Shown here: piece after piece, positions 15,001 through 45,700 of the stretch | Layout of the letters: each line of letters starts with the position of its first letter | Numbering within the stretch: position 1 is the first letter of the stretch | NCBI GenBank assembly: GCA_904063045.1 | Contig: CAJFCJ010000028.1 | Location: 625,230 to 689,229 of the forward strand | Direction of reading: 5' to 3' | Length of the DNA: 64,000 nt | DNA from: Dimorphilus gyrociliatus | Lineage: Eukaryota; Annelida; Polychaeta; Dinophilidae | The notes under the pieces: generated by a model | Database searches by the model: none | What the model saw: only the letters and a program-made list of their open reading frames with translations | Told to the model about the DNA's origin: nothing | Program-made: the position numbers and the translations under genes

Positions 15001-17100
15001 CTTCAAATAAATTATTTAGTTTATTACTTATCAGACTGTTGTTATATTCCACTTCTAATCGATTGCTTGATCGTAAAAAAAGAAGTTTTATATTTATTAA
15101 GAAAAAGTAAATATCCGCCAAGTTTATTAAATAGAGGGAGCCGCCGTTACGTTTTTCCAGGGCGTCTTTTATCTAGCAACAGAAGCAGGTGAAGGTCTTT
15201 TATTGTATAAACATTAAACAAAAAAAATACTTCTAAATTGATAGATGGAATTTGGATTAAGGTCATTTTTTAAAAAATTTCCTACTACTTCATAAAACGT
15301 TAGATGGCGTTCTTTAATTTAATATACTTTCCAGTTCTACAGTAATTTAATATAATGAACTTAAAAATGATGTTATATCAGAATGAGCAGCTGTAAATAC
15401 GAACAATAACTAATTTATAAACGTCTTGATGGAATCAAACGCCTACTTTACAGGTGGTGGAAAATCTTAACATCTCACTCCAAAAAGCTCGTAATCATAA
15501 CTTATTATATTACGAATTTTTTATGCAGCTGTTCGACCCTCAATCTTAGCCTTTTTCACATATTTTTTCCTCGCCTGTTTCAGGTGTTTGTACAAGTGCT
15601 ATCTAAAAACGGCACGCGTGTTTTCCCTGCGATATTTTATATATACGCTCCGCGTGACTCCAAGGGGTCACGTGCTACAAGATATTTGCAGGTAGCCGAC
15701 AGATAAAAGAATATACGGCCATTCGCCTGTGTTATGTCTGGGGTAGTTGTAGGGTTATACAGGTTCTTATGTATATTTCTCTCCGGGAATTGCAAACTGT
15801 CAGTCCAATCAACCCTATACGATGTTAAGACGGAGACTTCCCCTCTGGCCAGATGCTTAAGAGACTATTCTTCTAAACGAGATATTTTTTCTTCATCATT
15901 CGTAAACCAATTATTTGTACTTCTTTAAATCATGCTGAATATTGTTGCTTGATGTAGGGAAATGTTCAAAGTAGATGGCGCCTACAAGGTTAAATACCCT
16001 TATAATCGTGTAAATATTTAGAACTGTTGATCCTTCTCAATCTTTTCGTTTTAAGGCAGTAGATGAAAATTTTGCCTGCGCACCTTAGTGCGCAATCAGG
16101 TGAACAGGTGGCGTTGTTAAAAGGTCAAGTCAAATATCCAGACAGCAATGCATTTGCGAAACACTTTTTTGAAAAATACAAAAAACTAAAGAGAGGCCGG
16201 AATCTCGATCGAAATAAGCCGAAAGATTATTTGTTTGTATGTTCAAATGGACAGGTGGCGCTGCTTGAAGTCAAAATAACCTTCTCACTAAATTTATTGA
16301 CGCAGGTAGTTTAAAAAGAGTTGATTGATGCATTTAGCAAGTTGAAAAGGTCGAAAGTAGTGTTAAGGGCTTAAAAGTAATGATAAATTACTCTTTAAAA
16401 ATAATATCTTGACGACCTCATATAGTAATTTAAAAAAAAAATTGAATATATCTTAACGGCCGATAAGTGTTTGTTATCAGACGTCGAGTAATATTACTTA
16501 TCTTCACCGATAACAAAAGTCCGTATTGCGCTTGAGAAAAAATATATACAGTGATTTTTTTACCTAGTCATGCAGTGTGCAGTGCAGATAATGTAAACAT
16601 ATTTTTTCATATATGCTTAATAACCATTTGCTGAAGAGCAGAAGAGATTCCATTTCCAAATCATCTGTTGGAAAAGCATCAGGCGGCTTGCAGCTGTTTC
16701 ACCTTCTAATTTAGCAAGTCAGAAGAAAATTTCCCTAATGAAAAAGATGGAAGTGCTTGTTGCTAGGCAAACAATAGTTTCCATGGTAACCTACTTATGT
16801 ATATTAAATATATATCCTTATTATCAATTTATAAGGTTATTGATAGTTTCTTAATTCGATACCCTGTCAGGGTTTGTCACGTGCTCTGAAAAATTTTTTT
16901 CCTGCTACTATCGAAGTGCATATAATTCATGCAGGTGGCGCTTTTGTAGAAACTTATAACTACCGCAAAATTGCAGTTGGCAGATTGCTGTTGTCCATTC
17001 GCCTTTGCGCGCTAAAAGTCTGATTACGTTTCTCGTCGGTTATTTCCCAGTGCTGTTTTTGTCAACGTGATGCAAACTGTTAAGTAAGAAGGTTTGTAAC

Positions 17101-19183
17101 CGAATTTTCTTTTATTATTGATTAGATAAGGAGTTATTATGTTACCCTCAATTTAAATTCATTCTGACTGAATATTTCTTATTCTTTTCGGATATAGAAA
17201 AAGCATAATTCGGCTATGTCTCTTTGTAAATGCGTCTGTAACATGATTTTGAATACTGAGTCTATTTTAGAATTAAGCTTCAATAAAAGACACCATTTTT
17301 TGCTAAGGTTTATAAAGGAAATCCAGTTTGTCACGAAATGGCAGAATAGCTGTTAAAGTGTTTCTTTGTCCGGTTTGTCAAAAAAAATCTATACTGCACA
17401 ATCAAAGTTTACCGTAATATATATTGCGTTTCTACGTAAAAGCTTCGGAAACGGTTCCCTTTTCAAGTGATTGTCGTTATAGAACAAGAGAAAACTACAA
17501 TATTTCTTTAAAAAAGAAAATAACTGCTAACAAATGACATTTGGATTTAGCAAATGCAAAAAGAAAGGGTTAAAAGAAAGAATAAAGTAAATTCTCTCAT
17601 TTGTTTATTGTAGGTCTAAAAAGAACCGTTTATAAAATTGCATTTGCTATCGATATTATTTCTTATAGTATGAAACAGCATAGAGCATACAGCTCTTTAA
17701 AAGGATATTTAATTATATTTTGAGTTAAAACTGTCCAATGAAGCAGATTAGTAAGAAAAAAGAGAACAAAATTATATTTTATAGAACCTCTATGAAGCTG
17801 GTATTCTCTATCACTTTCATTATTTTATGAGAGGAGGATATGAAAGACGAAAATAAGGAAGGAAGTAGAAACAATTTTTCAAACGTATGATAAAATAGGA
17901 ATAATCCTTAATTGTACATAGCTATTGACAAACAAGTTTACAATAGGCTTTGTCGTATTCCTATTAATAACTGTACCCTTAACAAAATCAAACTACACAT
18001 CATTTATAGATTTATATGACATTTCCCATTTAGTAGCATTAATTAGACAACTATGACCTTTTTCCGTATAATGTTTACTTTTGCTTGTTTATAATACTTG
18101 CTACATTGTACTAAAAATAAGTCTCTTGTATCAGATTATGTAGGTTTACCGCGACATTGAGAATAGGATTGAAAAGCATCTTAGTAGAATTTAACTTCTA
18201 TTCTGAGTATTTATAATTTTGTGGCATTTTGTTAACACGTGAAAATTGCCATAGACTTTTATTAAAGGAATAAACTCTGTCTACTTTCGCTATAAATATC
18301 GTTGCAAACGTGACAACAAGCTCTTAAACGAGGTTTGGCGTATATTCTTTTAGCAAAAAAACTAAATTAGTAACAATAGTCGAATTGAATTCCATCCATA
18401 AAAGCTCTGTCAACAACAACGAAAATAAGGCGGTCTGTCAAGTTTGTCGAGTCTGCATTTTTGTTTGCCTATAAGCAGTCTGATTATAACGCCGGTAGAG
18501 GAGTTGGCGGTAAATTAATAGCGTTTTGTGCTACGCGTTGAAAGAAACCGTGTAAGTTGGACGACAGAGAAGCCTTACTGGGAAATTAGACGCTCCGGCG
18601 TCTCTTTTCAACTGATTACGGCAAAAAACGGCGTACCGTAATCAAGCGGAAGAGGATCGGGAGGGAAAAAATGAAATAAAAAGCGAAACGAAAATGAAAG
18701 GGGCAATTGGCGCAAAAGTGGTGAAAAAGGGAGAATTATCATGGCTTTTATGTAGACTAATGCATTCTTTGCCTTCACTGCTCAATCCCTCGAGAAGAAT
18801 GCTTTACATGTTCTCTTTTCACAGTGTCGCGTTCGGATTTTTTTTCTAATAAGCTTTTCTACGTTACCTTGTTGAAAAGGCATTAGTATTTTCTTTCGCC
18901 ATATGTATACATTAAAAAGGTACGCTATGCCGTACAAGATGTTTTCTCTATATATTTACAAACTATTCGTTGTTAAACTCTATGAACTTTCGACATTTAT
19001 TTGTCTCATTTGAGCATAAAAAAATGAATTATGTACATGGACGTACAGACTTTTTAACGGATTTATGGCTTTTATCCAAAATTTTTTTCTTTTTTTACTA
19101 TTCTGGCAAAAGCTAATTTACACTGATTTATATTCTTCTTATCTACTTTTTAAAACATTAATAACGTTTTTATTTCCTTACAG
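17101..19183 (+). other. Non-coding stretch before the first PCBP coding exon
   Basis: No coding exon is visible. A possible 5'UTR exon ends at the strong donor GTAAGA near 17083, in the sequence TGTTAAGTAAGA. The interval 18420-18720 is less AT-rich than its surroundings and holds two hairpin-forming segments, 18588-18603 (AGACGC...GCGTCT) and 18613-18644 (TGATTACGG...CCGTAATCA). An alternative promoter or structured intron element is possible but unproven. The last bases form a normal acceptor at 19183. Confidence 0.4.
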
Positions 19184-19213
19184 ATAACAACGGAGGGTAG
19201 TGACGGCGAAGAG

Positions 19214-36333
<17,120 letters not shown>

Positions 36334-37431
36334 TGTCTGAACATTTCTCGGGAGAACAGGAAAATACGAAAAATAGGGGGAAAAAATCGAAATATTTTGA
36401 GATTTTTCTCATCAATCGAAATATCTTTCTCTAATTTAAAACAGATGAAATTTAATTGTCCAGGTAGTTGGAAATGTTTTCTGGCTGGTCTATTTGTGTT
36501 CATTCATATTCCTCTAAATATTCGAAAATTGGCGGTAACAAATGAAAATGAAATAATTTCAGTAAATTAATGAATTTTCTGGGTTATTTTTATAACCATC
36601 TTTTGAGGAATTAAATGATAAAATGGAAATAATAAAGCCAGAATTCATTTCCTCTTTACACCTCTGGCTAACTTGAGGACGTAAGATAAACGTGTTTTTT
36701 TTTTTTGTTATTAGGCTGACGTAAATTCGTGATACCTGAAAAACGCCGACCAGTTTTTTCTTGTTTACGAGTTATTGACAACTTACAAAACATATTGCTG
36801 ATTTTTTGTGTTGTACATATTTAATGTTTAAGTATATACATACATCTTTATATAAAACGAGATAAAATTTTATGTGTGTATATGCTAATATTTCAGTATC
36901 GTCTACTCGTATATCATGCATTTTTTCATACATATATGTTATATATATATATATATGTATGTATATATATACACTATATATATATATTTATATATACTGA
37001 CTGCCATAATATGGGTAACGTTTATTTTTATTTTTTGACATGACATTTATTTTTTTTTGTTCCAGTTTAATTTTTTTCTTCTCTTTGCTTACGAAAAAAG
37101 GAATGCTATATTTGTTTTTTTTTTCTTTCTGTACAAAGAAAAAATTGCTTATTAAAAACAAAAAGACGTGCTTATTTGTTTTTTTTTCTCTCTCTTTTTC
37201 TTTTTCTGAACGAAGATTGCTGCCAAAAAAAATGGAAACAAAATGTATTTCTTTATTACTTATCGTAAATGTATAGGGTAGAGCGTCAAAAACTGATCTC
37301 ATACTGTTGCTCTAGGCGCTGAATTGTTTGTTTATTTTTTTTTTTCATGCAGTTTGTTTGTGGGCATATAATACAAATGTATATTTATATGTATATACAG
37401 TATATTTATGTATACATGTATATGCATATAA

Positions 37432-37484
<53 letters not shown>

Positions 37485-38534
37485 TAAAATGTATTTATTA
37501 ACAGTATTTAAGTTTGTTCCTTTTTTCGGCGTGTACAACTGCTGACAAAGAATTCGGTTATATTGTTTTTTTCGCAATGCCATGTTCTGTTTTGATTTTT
37601 TTCTCGTGTTCTGGTTTATTTATTTTTTTTCGTGTATTAAGAACAAATGAATATCAATGGGAAAAATTGTAGAATAATAGTAACATAACCAATGGATAAA
37701 ATGAATTAAAATGGTTTTAAAAAAAAGACAAAACAAAAATCAAGGGAATATATTCTTTATATTACCTAACTTTCTCTCTTTTTTCAAATTATCTACAAGT
37801 TGTATTACTATTTTCTAATCAATTGATTATTTTTTCTTTTCTTCATTCGTTTAGTACTAGTGGTCATATCGAAGGAAAAAATATTTGTATATAATTTAAA
37901 TATCCTTGTTGGAATTAGGAAACGTTGTGTTGATTATAAGATTTTGTGCAATATTTAAGTAAAAAAAAACATTGTGAGAGCGGTCACAATAGGCCTAATG
38001 GTTAATTTTGTTTATTTTCATTTTTTTTGCTAGTCACAAATTTTGTTGCTAGTCTTTTTATTATATGCGTTTCTTTTTCGAATACAATTCTACGCTTTCA
38101 AATAAATTTTTATTTCAATTTTCTTCCTTCTACAGTATATAATAGTATAAAGATCAGTATACAATAACATACTGTATATATATATTTATATATATATAAA
38201 TATGAATCTGGTTTTGATAGCATTCCAAAATAAGTAAAAAGAGTAATATTTTAAACAAAATTCTTGACGTAATATTAGATCTATGGAAAGGGAGAGAGAG
38301 AGAGAAAGAGTGAATAACAGAAAGAGAGAGAGAAAAAAGTAAATTCATTATTTCTCTTTACTTTTTCAAATATTCAATTAAAATTAAAGCTTTTGCATTA
38401 TCTGACTAAATCGTCAAAGTTATTTTGATACGTAACACTTTCAATAAGGAGAAAAATTAGAAAATAGGGCAATTAACGACTTCGAAATCTTGATATCAAA
38501 TATTACAATTTGTCTTCTTTTTTTATATTTCATC
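36334..38534. other. PCBP 3'UTR and gap to GULP1
   Basis: PCBP and GULP1 converge here. A PCBP polyadenylation signal AATAAA is at 36631-36636. The reverse-strand signal for GULP1 may be at 38109-38114. The middle is dominated by long TA repeats (36926-36990 and 37436-37483) and T-rich runs. No gene is seen. Confidence 0.6.
37436..37483. repeat. TA microsatellite
   Basis: A nearly perfect alternating TA tract, about 48 bases, between the convergent PCBP and GULP1 genes. Similar tracts occur at about 36926-36990 and 61936-61979. Confidence 0.9.
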
Positions 38535-40694
38535 TCATTGACTCTTTAAAGGATCCAGCTCATCGAGAGTAAAATCAGATCCGACAGTTAAGCCCTTTTT
38601 AAATCCGGCTTCCAAATCTATCATTTCGCTATCCGGTGAAAAGATTTCCATTCCAAATTCGTCGTAAGTCTTCTCTTTTTTAGCTTTTATTGTTAAGGGA
38701 AAAAAGAAGATAATAGAAAAAGATTGGTAATCCATAATAATTATGTTTCTTTTATATACAAACAAAAAGAAATAGGGAAAAAAAACATTCTTTTTCTCTC
38801 TTTAAGAGAAAAGTTAAAAAATATGATGATAATATTATTAATATAAATTAATTTACCGTAATCTCCTTCGAATGACGATGAATTGGGTAAATGGCTCCTA
38901 CTCGGAACAGGTGGTGGTGGTGAAACTAAATTATTAAAAGATAAAGAAAACACGACAAAGGTAAGAAAGCAAACTTAATAGCTGAACATATATTTTATCT
39001 ATTAATATTACTATATATATTGTATAGTTTAATCTCTACGCGATTTTCTATATATTTTTGTTAGTCAAGATATAATGAAAAATGTGGTATGGTCTCTAAA
39101 GCATAACATATTTAATTTCATACTTATTGGAGTTTCTGTTTCGAAAACTAATCCTTCTAATTTTCTTCCAACTGAAGGTTCTGCCATAGTAACAGTCTCA
39201 TTTGATTCCTGTTAAGAGGGTTGACATTATTAGATTTATACAATTCATTTAGTTTATTTTAAGTTTACATATATATATAGCTTTCGTAGAAATTGATTAG
39301 GTAAAAAAGTTTATTAAGTTAATTAGTATGGCTAAATAGAGCTATATATTAAATCTTATGTAACTAACGTTTGGCTTTCTTCTATCGAATTCCTCTAACA
39401 CAGATGGATTAATAATTCTTTCCAAATCGGCAACTCTCGCTTTCAGATGAAGATTTTCTTGTGTCAGTTGCTGAACCTTTTTCTGATGCAGTAAAAGTTG
39501 TTTTCTTATATCGACGCTATGATTATTCTTTTCTATAAATTTTTGATAGGCCAATTCGAAGGCTTGACCAATTGTTAAGGTTATTTCTTCAGCCTGTTTC
39601 AATATAAACAATAGAAGAAGAAGAAGAAAAGAAAAGGGATGAAAAGGAGAAATAAAACAATCGATAACTTTAATTAAATAATTAAAATAGAAGATAAAAG
39701 ACGTACACATTTGTCCGAATCGAAGACGAAACATTCGTGCTTTTGCTGTTCAGGTATATGAGCTATAAAAGTTACAACTCGTTTGTCGCTTTTATCGTCA
39801 GCGCAATAAGAAATTTTGTGCAATGGAAATTGGTGCTGTATAACCTGTTTAATAATAAAATTATAGTTAATAATGATAGCAGTAATAGTAGTAATAATAA
39901 ATTTACCTTATATTTAGGATCTTGAACTATAACTCCATCGACAGAAATAGACAATTCAACTTTTTGAGGTTTTAATCCTTCAGATTTTTTCAATTGTTTA
40001 TTGAACTATAGAAAATTAAATTAAATCAGAATGCATTAGAAGACTAAAGGCGAATTAGCGATCTAAGTAATAAAATTAATTAAATTATCTAATTAAAATT
40101 CTATTAAAATTCCTTTGCAAAACAGACAAAAGAAGTCAACTTAGCAAGTAAAGATGAATAAAGAAAATATCTTTTCTTTACAAAAATATTCAAAAGCGTT
40201 TATATATATATTATATTTATAGGCTTACTTTCATTTTTCTAATAGCACCTTTCACTACTTCAACCCCTTTGGCCTCGTCGACGACCGTATGTCCCAGAAA
40301 CTATTTTTTAAGATGAAACATACATGTTTCTTTTAATTATTCAAGACAATGAGAGAATATACTTTAATATTATACTAAATAGATTAGAGTTTAATAAAAA
40401 TGACGTTATTTGAAGGATATAATTACATATAATTGTTTATAATATCATACTAACCTTTACATTGTAAGCAACGCGACTTCTCAAAATAGTATCAGAAGAA
40501 TGAGGCCATTTGTTCTTTTTCGCTAATATTTAGATTGTAATTACATTAAAGAGATTGATACAGATCTATTGTACCATATATTTATATATATACTGTATAT
40601 ATACTGTATATATAAAATTTATATATATATAACATTAACCAAATTTATACTTACATCCATTCTTCTTACCGTTTGATGAAATTTGACGCTGCAT
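38535..40694 (-). CDS. GULP1: PTB-domain engulfment adapter (GULP1 / CED-6)
   Basis: Cytoplasmic adapter in phagocytosis of apoptotic cells; its PTB domain binds NPxY-type tails of engulfment receptors such as LRP1/CED-1. Exons, high to low: 40694-40670, 40522-40455, 40300-40229, 40005-39907, 39844-39707, 39593-39369, 39208-39124, 38925-38857, 38683-38535. All phases agree, giving 309 residues against about 304 in human. The PTB domain is at about 21-150, with [32 protein letters not shown] and [17 protein letters not shown] matching the family closely. A coiled coil follows at about 160-200. The tail has the conserved proline motif PPPPVPSR and a C-terminal EAGFKKGLT...LDPL block as in GULP1. 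The start is the ATG giving a GULP1-like short N-terminus; the same frame stays open upstream with another ATG, so a longer N-terminus cannot be excluded. The last acceptor (38684) is the weakest call. Confidence 0.93.
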
Positions 40695-42705
40695 TCCAAC
40701 ATGTATGTACTTCCGTTTGCCGAAACTGTTGTCGGATTGTAAACAAATATTATCAATCTCAGCTTCCCAATATGCTTGGGCAACCTTTAAGTTCATTTTG
40801 TTTGTAATTAAAAAACAAACAAACAAAAATGGGAGAGTTTAAAAATTAGCCCAACTAGATGAAGGTAGCGATAAAATGGAGAATACTCTTTTTTATATCT
40901 TTAATACAGATTGAACGGTTGCTATTATTATTGAATGGTAATAGTAAAGAGTATTTCCTGCAGTAGATATAGAATTATTCACTTTGATTCGTATGAGAGA
41001 ATAATTGAACGAAATTGCTTCAGAAACTATATATAAATATATATATATCAGTTTCATGTTACAAATATTAAAAATAATTAGTCTTTCCTTTATAATTTAC
41101 TTTATTCTAGTTCTTTACTCATCATCCATTTCCCACCAACTCTTCCCCTATTTTGCTTTGTTCGTTTTATAAAGAAAATATACATATCTACTACACTTAT
41201 ACAATATATACATTAAGTACTCTTTAATAACTAATAAAGTGTTTATCAACGTTAAATGAAAGATAAATAAAAATAATAATAATAATAACAATAACAAAAG
41301 AGTACCTTAAAACATTCTATATAGAATGTTCTGTCTTTTGTACTTAATATATGAGCAAACAAGTACATATATGTATATTGTTAAATGTATATTTTCTTAT
41401 AAATGTCGGTATCCATACTCAAGTTAATATTATTTAAGAATTATTATTAATAATAGGCTTTTTAGTTTTTTTTTTAATAAAAAACAAATCCAATGGAAAA
41501 ATTGACGAGAATAACAATAAACTGAGGTTTTATATTGTTTAGTGTTTTGTAAATTATTTATGAATCAACATTTTTAACTTCCTAAATAAAGGGTCAGGCT
41601 TGTCAATGGTTTTAGATTATAATAAATATATGTATGCTATACATATTATCTAATAACAAGCAGGATTCCATGCAGAAATAGGTCAAACCTGAATCTACTG
41701 TTCATCTTAGAACTGTAAAAAAGATTGATAATGTTTAAATAGATAGAATAACAGATAATCCTTGTCTTTTAAATTCAGTTACAAGGCTTATGATTCAACG
41801 ATGAAGAATCACGATCTTATCTTGACTTTTACAATGCGATTAAAAGTAGTATAATAACTTACAGATAAATGATAAGATCCAATTATCGTTCGACGGCTGT
41901 TATCTATGGACCTTTTAAAAATTTGGAAGAAAATATCGATAAATGTTTAGGACGATAAAAAAGAAGTTGTTGATTACCTACAAAATGCTGATTGGGCCTG
42001 TGAATATTTTGTTTAGTCACCTGTAGCTTAGTTATAAAAAAAATATTATCCAGGTTCTATTGTACATCGTATGCATTTAATTGTTTACGCAAATAATGGA
42101 AGTAAGTGTAAGTGTTTTGTTTTGCCATAGAAATTAATAATTTAGCTTCAATAGTTTGTGTAAAGATATTTTAAAGTCAAGAAAAGTTAACCAATTCTAA
42201 ACGTAAACTATAGAACCAGTTTTTCACAACCAGTACTTCTGTTTGAAAAAACACCAAGCAAATTTAGATAGGAACACCAATATTATTCGGATATGTAAAA
42301 CGGGCAGTGATTCGCTAAATTCTCCTGCTATTTTTAAGTAACCAATCAACAATCGCCAAACATCCGCCATAGTCTGGTATAGAAGAGAGACCGATTTTAT
42401 GTGTAATGTAAGCTTTACTTTTTCCTCTATAACTTTGTGCTAGGTGGAAAATTTCAGTTTTATTTTAATGATTACTAATACTTAATGCTATCTGTAAAAA
42501 TATACCTTAAAAACAGTGATTTTGTAGAACTGAATTTTATAGATTAAAACGGTACACGTTTTTCCTGTTTGTCTGTTGTTCAGCAAAATAAGCTAGAGTG
42601 AAAACAAAGTTGTTACAAGCAAGTGCTGAACGAATTTTTATATTTACTTCAATGTGATTTATGCAATTCCATGAAAAAGAATGTTCAGTCAAATTATTTT
42701 CTCAC
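40695..42705. other. Bidirectional intergenic region between GULP1 and the GPATCH8-like gene
   Basis: The two genes are transcribed away from each other from this 2-kb gap. A likely 5'UTR exon of the plus-strand gene ends at the donor GTAAGC at 42408. Its second exon begins after the strong acceptor TTTTCTCACAG at 42705. The rest is AT-rich with no coding potential. Two TATACTGTATA copies (40589 and 40600) lie in the first GULP1 intron just outside this gap. Confidence 0.5.
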
Positions 42706-42757
42706 AGGCCTAACTTGCATTTATGAATGAATTTACAAAGAAGATAGAGAAAAAAAG

Positions 42758-45700
42758 ATGAATGCTGAAGTAAGTTTTTTTCTTTTACATATTTTTTAAG
42801 GCAAATCCTACTTTTTCGGAATAATTCGAATGTTCAAAGACCAATTCTCTATTTGTAAAATTCTCATCGGGAAACAAAGCAGAATTATTGCGAAAAAATC
42901 CCATTTCTATGAATATTTAAAGACACTTTGCCAAAGCTCTATTGTAGCAAATGAGTTTTTCTTAATTTACTTAGATATTTATAAATAAGTTTTTATTAGT
43001 GAAGGTGCAAAAATTAAGTTGTAGAGAGCTCGATGGACAGTTAAATGTGGTGTAGATAACTGACCGTCAAATATCTAAAGTTCTTAATTGATGTAATCCG
43101 ATTGTGTTATTAATAGTGAATATAATTCAAATTAATCTTAAAACAAATCAATACGAATTTATTCCGCTTAAAACATTGATCATGGCACATGTGTCATATA
43201 CACAGGCTGTGTAAAAAAACAGTTCTATTCTATGAACAATAGAGTGCGCTATTTACCATATTCGTGATCAGTTCCATAAAAAATTCCTTGAGAGGCGTCG
43301 TTTCGAAATGCCCTTTAGACTGCGAAATCGATTTCAACTTAATTTTAGTGTTAATCGTAAAAGAAATTCTCTTTCGACTCAGCATCAAAGAACTTGTCAA
43401 ATTTTAAGGCAGATTTTAATACAGGTATATTTTTCTACTACAAAAATTATTATAGTTTTGGTTAAATAGGTCATGTTTTGTTTGAATAGTGATTAAAGTA
43501 AACTTTTTGATTTTTTCCATTTATTGATTTTTAAGGTACGATAAGTTTGCCTTAGAGAAAGAAAAAAAACTCAATATTTCCCCCAAACATTTTATTTATA
43601 TTTCAATATGTCAAATAATTTATTTCAACAATAAAAAGTCAAGTTATCTAATGAAACAATAAAGAGAATAAAACACTTTTTATGTATATGTTGATTACGG
43701 TGGGCGTAAATTGATATTTCTTAGAACATTTAAGTTTTGAAGCCGCTGGTTCAACAGTTCGAAATATGATATTACAACATGTGTTATTGTATCTCGAAAG
43801 ACAAACTGAAATATTTTTATTCATCTATCTACCATCTAAAAGCTAAAAGGCATAGATAAATGGGCTACTAATCGTATTTGATACCTTTCAAAATGTTACA
43901 TTAAAGATGTTTTAGAATACTATCTCTCTATTTAATAAATAAAAGAGCAGTTAACCTAGAATTTAGTGTTCTGACTGACAGAAAGAAACTCTTTCACTAT
44001 GTTAATCCAACCTATAACCTATTTAAATTTACTGAAATATTTTACTGTCATTAAATTTAATCCCATATCAATATTTCATTTGAAATTTTTCATTTAATAT
44101 CAAATTCACCCTTGTAAAATATTAATTAGAGAGCTATTAATAATCTATGGAAATGTGATAGGCGTTCTCCTCGAGAAAATAAAGCATTTTCTTTCAATAT
44201 TCTTTGTAAAATGTGCCATATTACTATTATTATTATGATAAGTTTTTATTAATTTTACGATATTTTCACCGCAAATCAATACATGTATTCAATTGTTATA
44301 GATCTTAACAAGAGACAATCCAATTCTTAAGAAAAAAATTAGGGTATAAGAAAGTACAACTTCTAGGATTATTTTTTGTTATTTTATTATTATTATTATT
44401 ACAAGTATTTCTTATTGCCTCTTCACTAAAAGAGATTATACTAAAGAATATTCCTTTCTGCTTCAACTAGCATATTCTGTTTCACTCAATGACCCTAAAG
44501 TTTATTAAATATGTTATAGCACAGTTGGTTTGAATTTGATATTTAGGAAGTTTCCAACTGAATAGTTTGCATTTGAGTGCTTTTGTAGTTACTTTATACT
44601 TATGCATTTATAATGTTTTTCTCTCAATTGCTTTTTACAGAGTGATGTAAGTCACAAGGTTCTGCCTAGTGTAATAAAGGAAGGGAGTGATTTGGATAGT
44701 GAGAACGGTAGTTATAAATTAATGTTATTCTTTTTAAATCAGTTATATGATAGACTCGCGAATATTTTTTAAGCATATAATTAGTGCAGTTTATTTATAA
44801 AGTTGCACGGAAACGCTGTTTTTTTAAAACTGTAAGCAGAGGTATTAACACGTGGCATGATGCAGTGACATTTCTTCTGTTTATACAATTTATTTTTTAT
44901 ATATATATTACATAGGTAAACATGTATAAAACTATATACTTTGTTTTGTTAACTATTGTTGTGTTAATATTTTTTTCCAAACTGTTTCAACCATGCATAT
45001 TCTCTGGCTATGAAAGGTGGAAGAGTCTCTAATTTATTTATATTTTCTGTCAAGGACTGCAAAGTAGATCATACCTGCACCAAAAACTTATTATTTTCAA
45101 TGAATGGTTCAGTTTGCTACTTTGAATTTTTTTTCCAGACCAAAATTTGTTTTGGTCTTCCCAAAAAAAACATACATCTCATTTCAACGTCTTTTAATTA
45201 ATGTTAATAACCGGTCTAGGATAATTGGTCTTATATTTTATATTCTTGCGCTCGTTTCAAAAATAAATATTAAGCAATCGAATAATTGTTTAACGATCTT
45301 CTTTGTTCAGACAAGTCAACATTAAATTGTGACCAGTTGACTTTTTATTGCAAAAGGTATTGAAGGATGTTTGTTAATTATTAATTTAATTATTGTTATA
45401 ATCGTTGCTTTCGTTTATTTTTCTCATGCATGCTGCTACATTTTTATTTAGTTTAATCTGACAGAAAAATTTTTACTATTTTAATTGATTTAGAAAAAAA
45501 GAATAAGAAATTTTAACGTAGTTTTTTCTCAGTCGCAAAATCACAATGCTTATTTTTTTTAACACACCTCCCCCAGCTAAAGTTAATTATGGCAAAAACT
45601 GTTTTAATATTATTTAACAGATTTTGCTCTATAGTTTCGGCTTGGATTTTTTTTATTTTTTTTGGTGTTGTATTATTCTGATATCTAGACCAGTATTTGA

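Larger units (their letters stand above)
6601..17100. promoter_or_regulatory. Candidate upstream regulatory region with CTCF-like motifs and E-boxes
   Basis: No coding exon can be supported here. The region carries repeated copies of AGRTGGCG on both strands: minus strand at 6611-6620 (weak), 6815-6829 and 11099-11111; plus strand at 12601, 13401, 15301, 15972, 16104, 16251 and 16931. Several extend to CAGRTGGCGC or AGRTGGCGCY, which resembles the core bound by CTCF in insects and vertebrates. CACGTG E-boxes lie at 6691, 6903, 13033, 15669 and 16878. The 10-mer at 6901-6910 is a perfect palindrome of the CLEAR/USF type. The nearest gene downstream is PCBP, so promoter, insulator or enhancer function for it is an inference. 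The motifs are seen; binding is not. Confidence 0.4.

Noticed and set aside
16063-16314. 83-codon plus-strand ORF with two similar segments (EQVALLKGQV and GQVALLEV)
   Set aside because: The protein repeat is caused by duplicated AGGTGGCG DNA motifs; there is no splice context, homology or neighbouring coding signal.
36988-37302. 104-codon minus-strand ORF and its plus-strand partner
   Set aside because: T/K-rich low-complexity sequence in the PCBP 3' gap, without homology.
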